Positions 63,381 to 64,000 of a stretch of 64,000 nucleotides of DNA are shown in pieces. The first letter of the stretch is position 1, and each line of letters starts with the position of its first letter. The notes beneath the pieces were generated by a model, which was given only the letters and a program-made list of their open reading frames with translations, made no database searches and was not told the origin of the DNA. The stretch is from Adiantum capillus-veneris (Eukaryota > Streptophyta > Polypodiopsida > Polypodiales > Pteridaceae): contig CM043960.1 in assembly GCA_014529385.2 (NCBI GenBank), positions 26,863,896 through 26,927,895 on the forward strand. Reading direction: 5' to 3'. A program made the position numbers and the translations under genes.

Positions 63381-64000
63381 AAGAGCAAGCTATGGAGGGG
63401 AAAGGTAGGGTCATGGTTGCATGGCCATGCATGGCAAGGTCTTTTCCTCTCTCTGTCTCTTTGTCTCTCCCGACCGCAGGAAACGGTCCCTGCAGAGCCG
63501 AGCAAGGTCGACACGGAAGCTTGCGGGAAGGGGGTCTTAGTCGAGGAGCAGGGTGGCTGCGACCATCATCAAATCAAAAGTTCTCTCCCTCTTTCTGTTC
63601 GCCATACCCCATGGATATTTTTCCAACACACGGTCGCCCCCTGGTTTGGCCTGTACGACGCACCATGGAATGGGTCTTCTTCTGCGCAGATGACGGCCGC
63701 CATCGCTGTGAGGTGAGAAGGAGTCCACACGTTTTATTTATTTTTTAACTTTGGCCGCCCTAGGGTGCCCAAAGGGCCACCCAAGGGGCCCATCCCACCA
63801 TGGCAAAGGCCTACGACATCTCGGCTTCGAGCGGTCTTCGAGCAAGGCCTTCGCCTACCCCATGAAGACGGTCCTCAGGGTCACATGCACGAGATTTCCC
63901 AAGGGGAATGATCTTGATGCAAGCAGTTTTGACATTTCGATACAGTTGCAAGCCTCGAGCTGTTCAAGGAACACACAAGCTCCAGAAAGATACTTGCAAA
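63381..64000 (+). other. GC-rich leader of the terminal element
   Basis: No recognisable gag yet. A 128-codon frame (63362-63748) overlaps the primer site and resembles no known protein, so I treat it as leader. More GC-rich than the rest of the window. Confidence 0.45.

Noticed and set aside
63362-63748. 128-codon plus frame as a gene
   Set aside because: It starts inside the primer-binding site of an LTR element and has no recognisable domain; probably leader.
1-64000. Organellar or bacterial insertion
   Set aside because: No chloroplast, mitochondrial or bacterial genes, rRNA or tRNA were recognised.

Overview
The window is repeat-dense nuclear DNA of a plant. The evidence is Tnt1/Ty1-copia and Ty3-gypsy retrotransposons primed by tRNA-Met or tRNA-Asp ends, a decayed hAT transposase, a PPR-like remnant, GT-AG introns, long GA/CT microsatellites and an AT-rich satellite. 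Almost every recognisable gene belongs to a mobile element or is broken. A large-genome, possibly non-flowering plant such as a fern would fit, but nothing here proves the lineage. There are no bacterial operons, rRNA or tRNA genes, or CRISPR arrays.

Layout. 300-4690 is a decayed minus-strand Ty3-gypsy element (gag, zinc knuckle, protease, RT, RNase H, integrase, chromodomain-like tail). 7056-23077 is a three-element nest. Old copia element A carries copia B (8127-13318, TSD CCAAT) inside its gag and copia C (17507-22947, TSD GGGTG) inside its 3' LTR. 23078-31999 is mostly non-coding: a CT microsatellite, a PPR-like scrap, a 68-bp duplication, a ~150-bp AT-rich satellite, and an orphan LTR with a tRNA-Asp primer site.

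32000-50046 is the most unusual part. A decayed hAT-type transposase gene (starting 32000, resuming 48048, ending 50046) is split by a ~16-kb DNA transposon at 32091-48043. That transposon has terminal inverted repeats GGGTAGAAGCATGTTAACG and an apparent 4-bp duplication ATTT. Inside it two genes converge. The plus-strand gene (32828-42416) ends in an FCP1/NIF-like HAD domain and a charged tail. The minus-strand gene (47656-43654) is transposase-like. Three minisatellite arrays built on the near-palindrome TATGCTAGTTAGCATA lie in one large intron of the plus gene, between the gene 3' ends, and in an intron of the minus gene; the same word recurs near the element's ends. Copia element D (33261-37816, TSD GAGAA) later landed in an exon of the plus gene. 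A 262-bp MITE at 57706-57967 has related GGGTRAAAGC termini and its own 4-bp duplication, CACT. This suggests a transposon family with autonomous and miniature members.

50159-57480 is a decayed minus-strand gene with a protein-kinase-like domain, split by copia element E (51943-56705, TSD CGACT), whose RT core including the YVDD box is deleted. 58610-59523 holds inverted-repeat sequence. 59650-63160 is a shattered plus-strand gypsy element, and the window ends inside a new LTR element that starts near 63186.

By-eye comparison of paired LTRs gives a relative order: D youngest (about 4 differences in 277), then B (about 9 in 317), E (about 8 in 227) and C (about 8 in 192), with A much older. 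This agrees with the nesting. All coordinates and identities come from reading the sequence; no alignment or database search was run.
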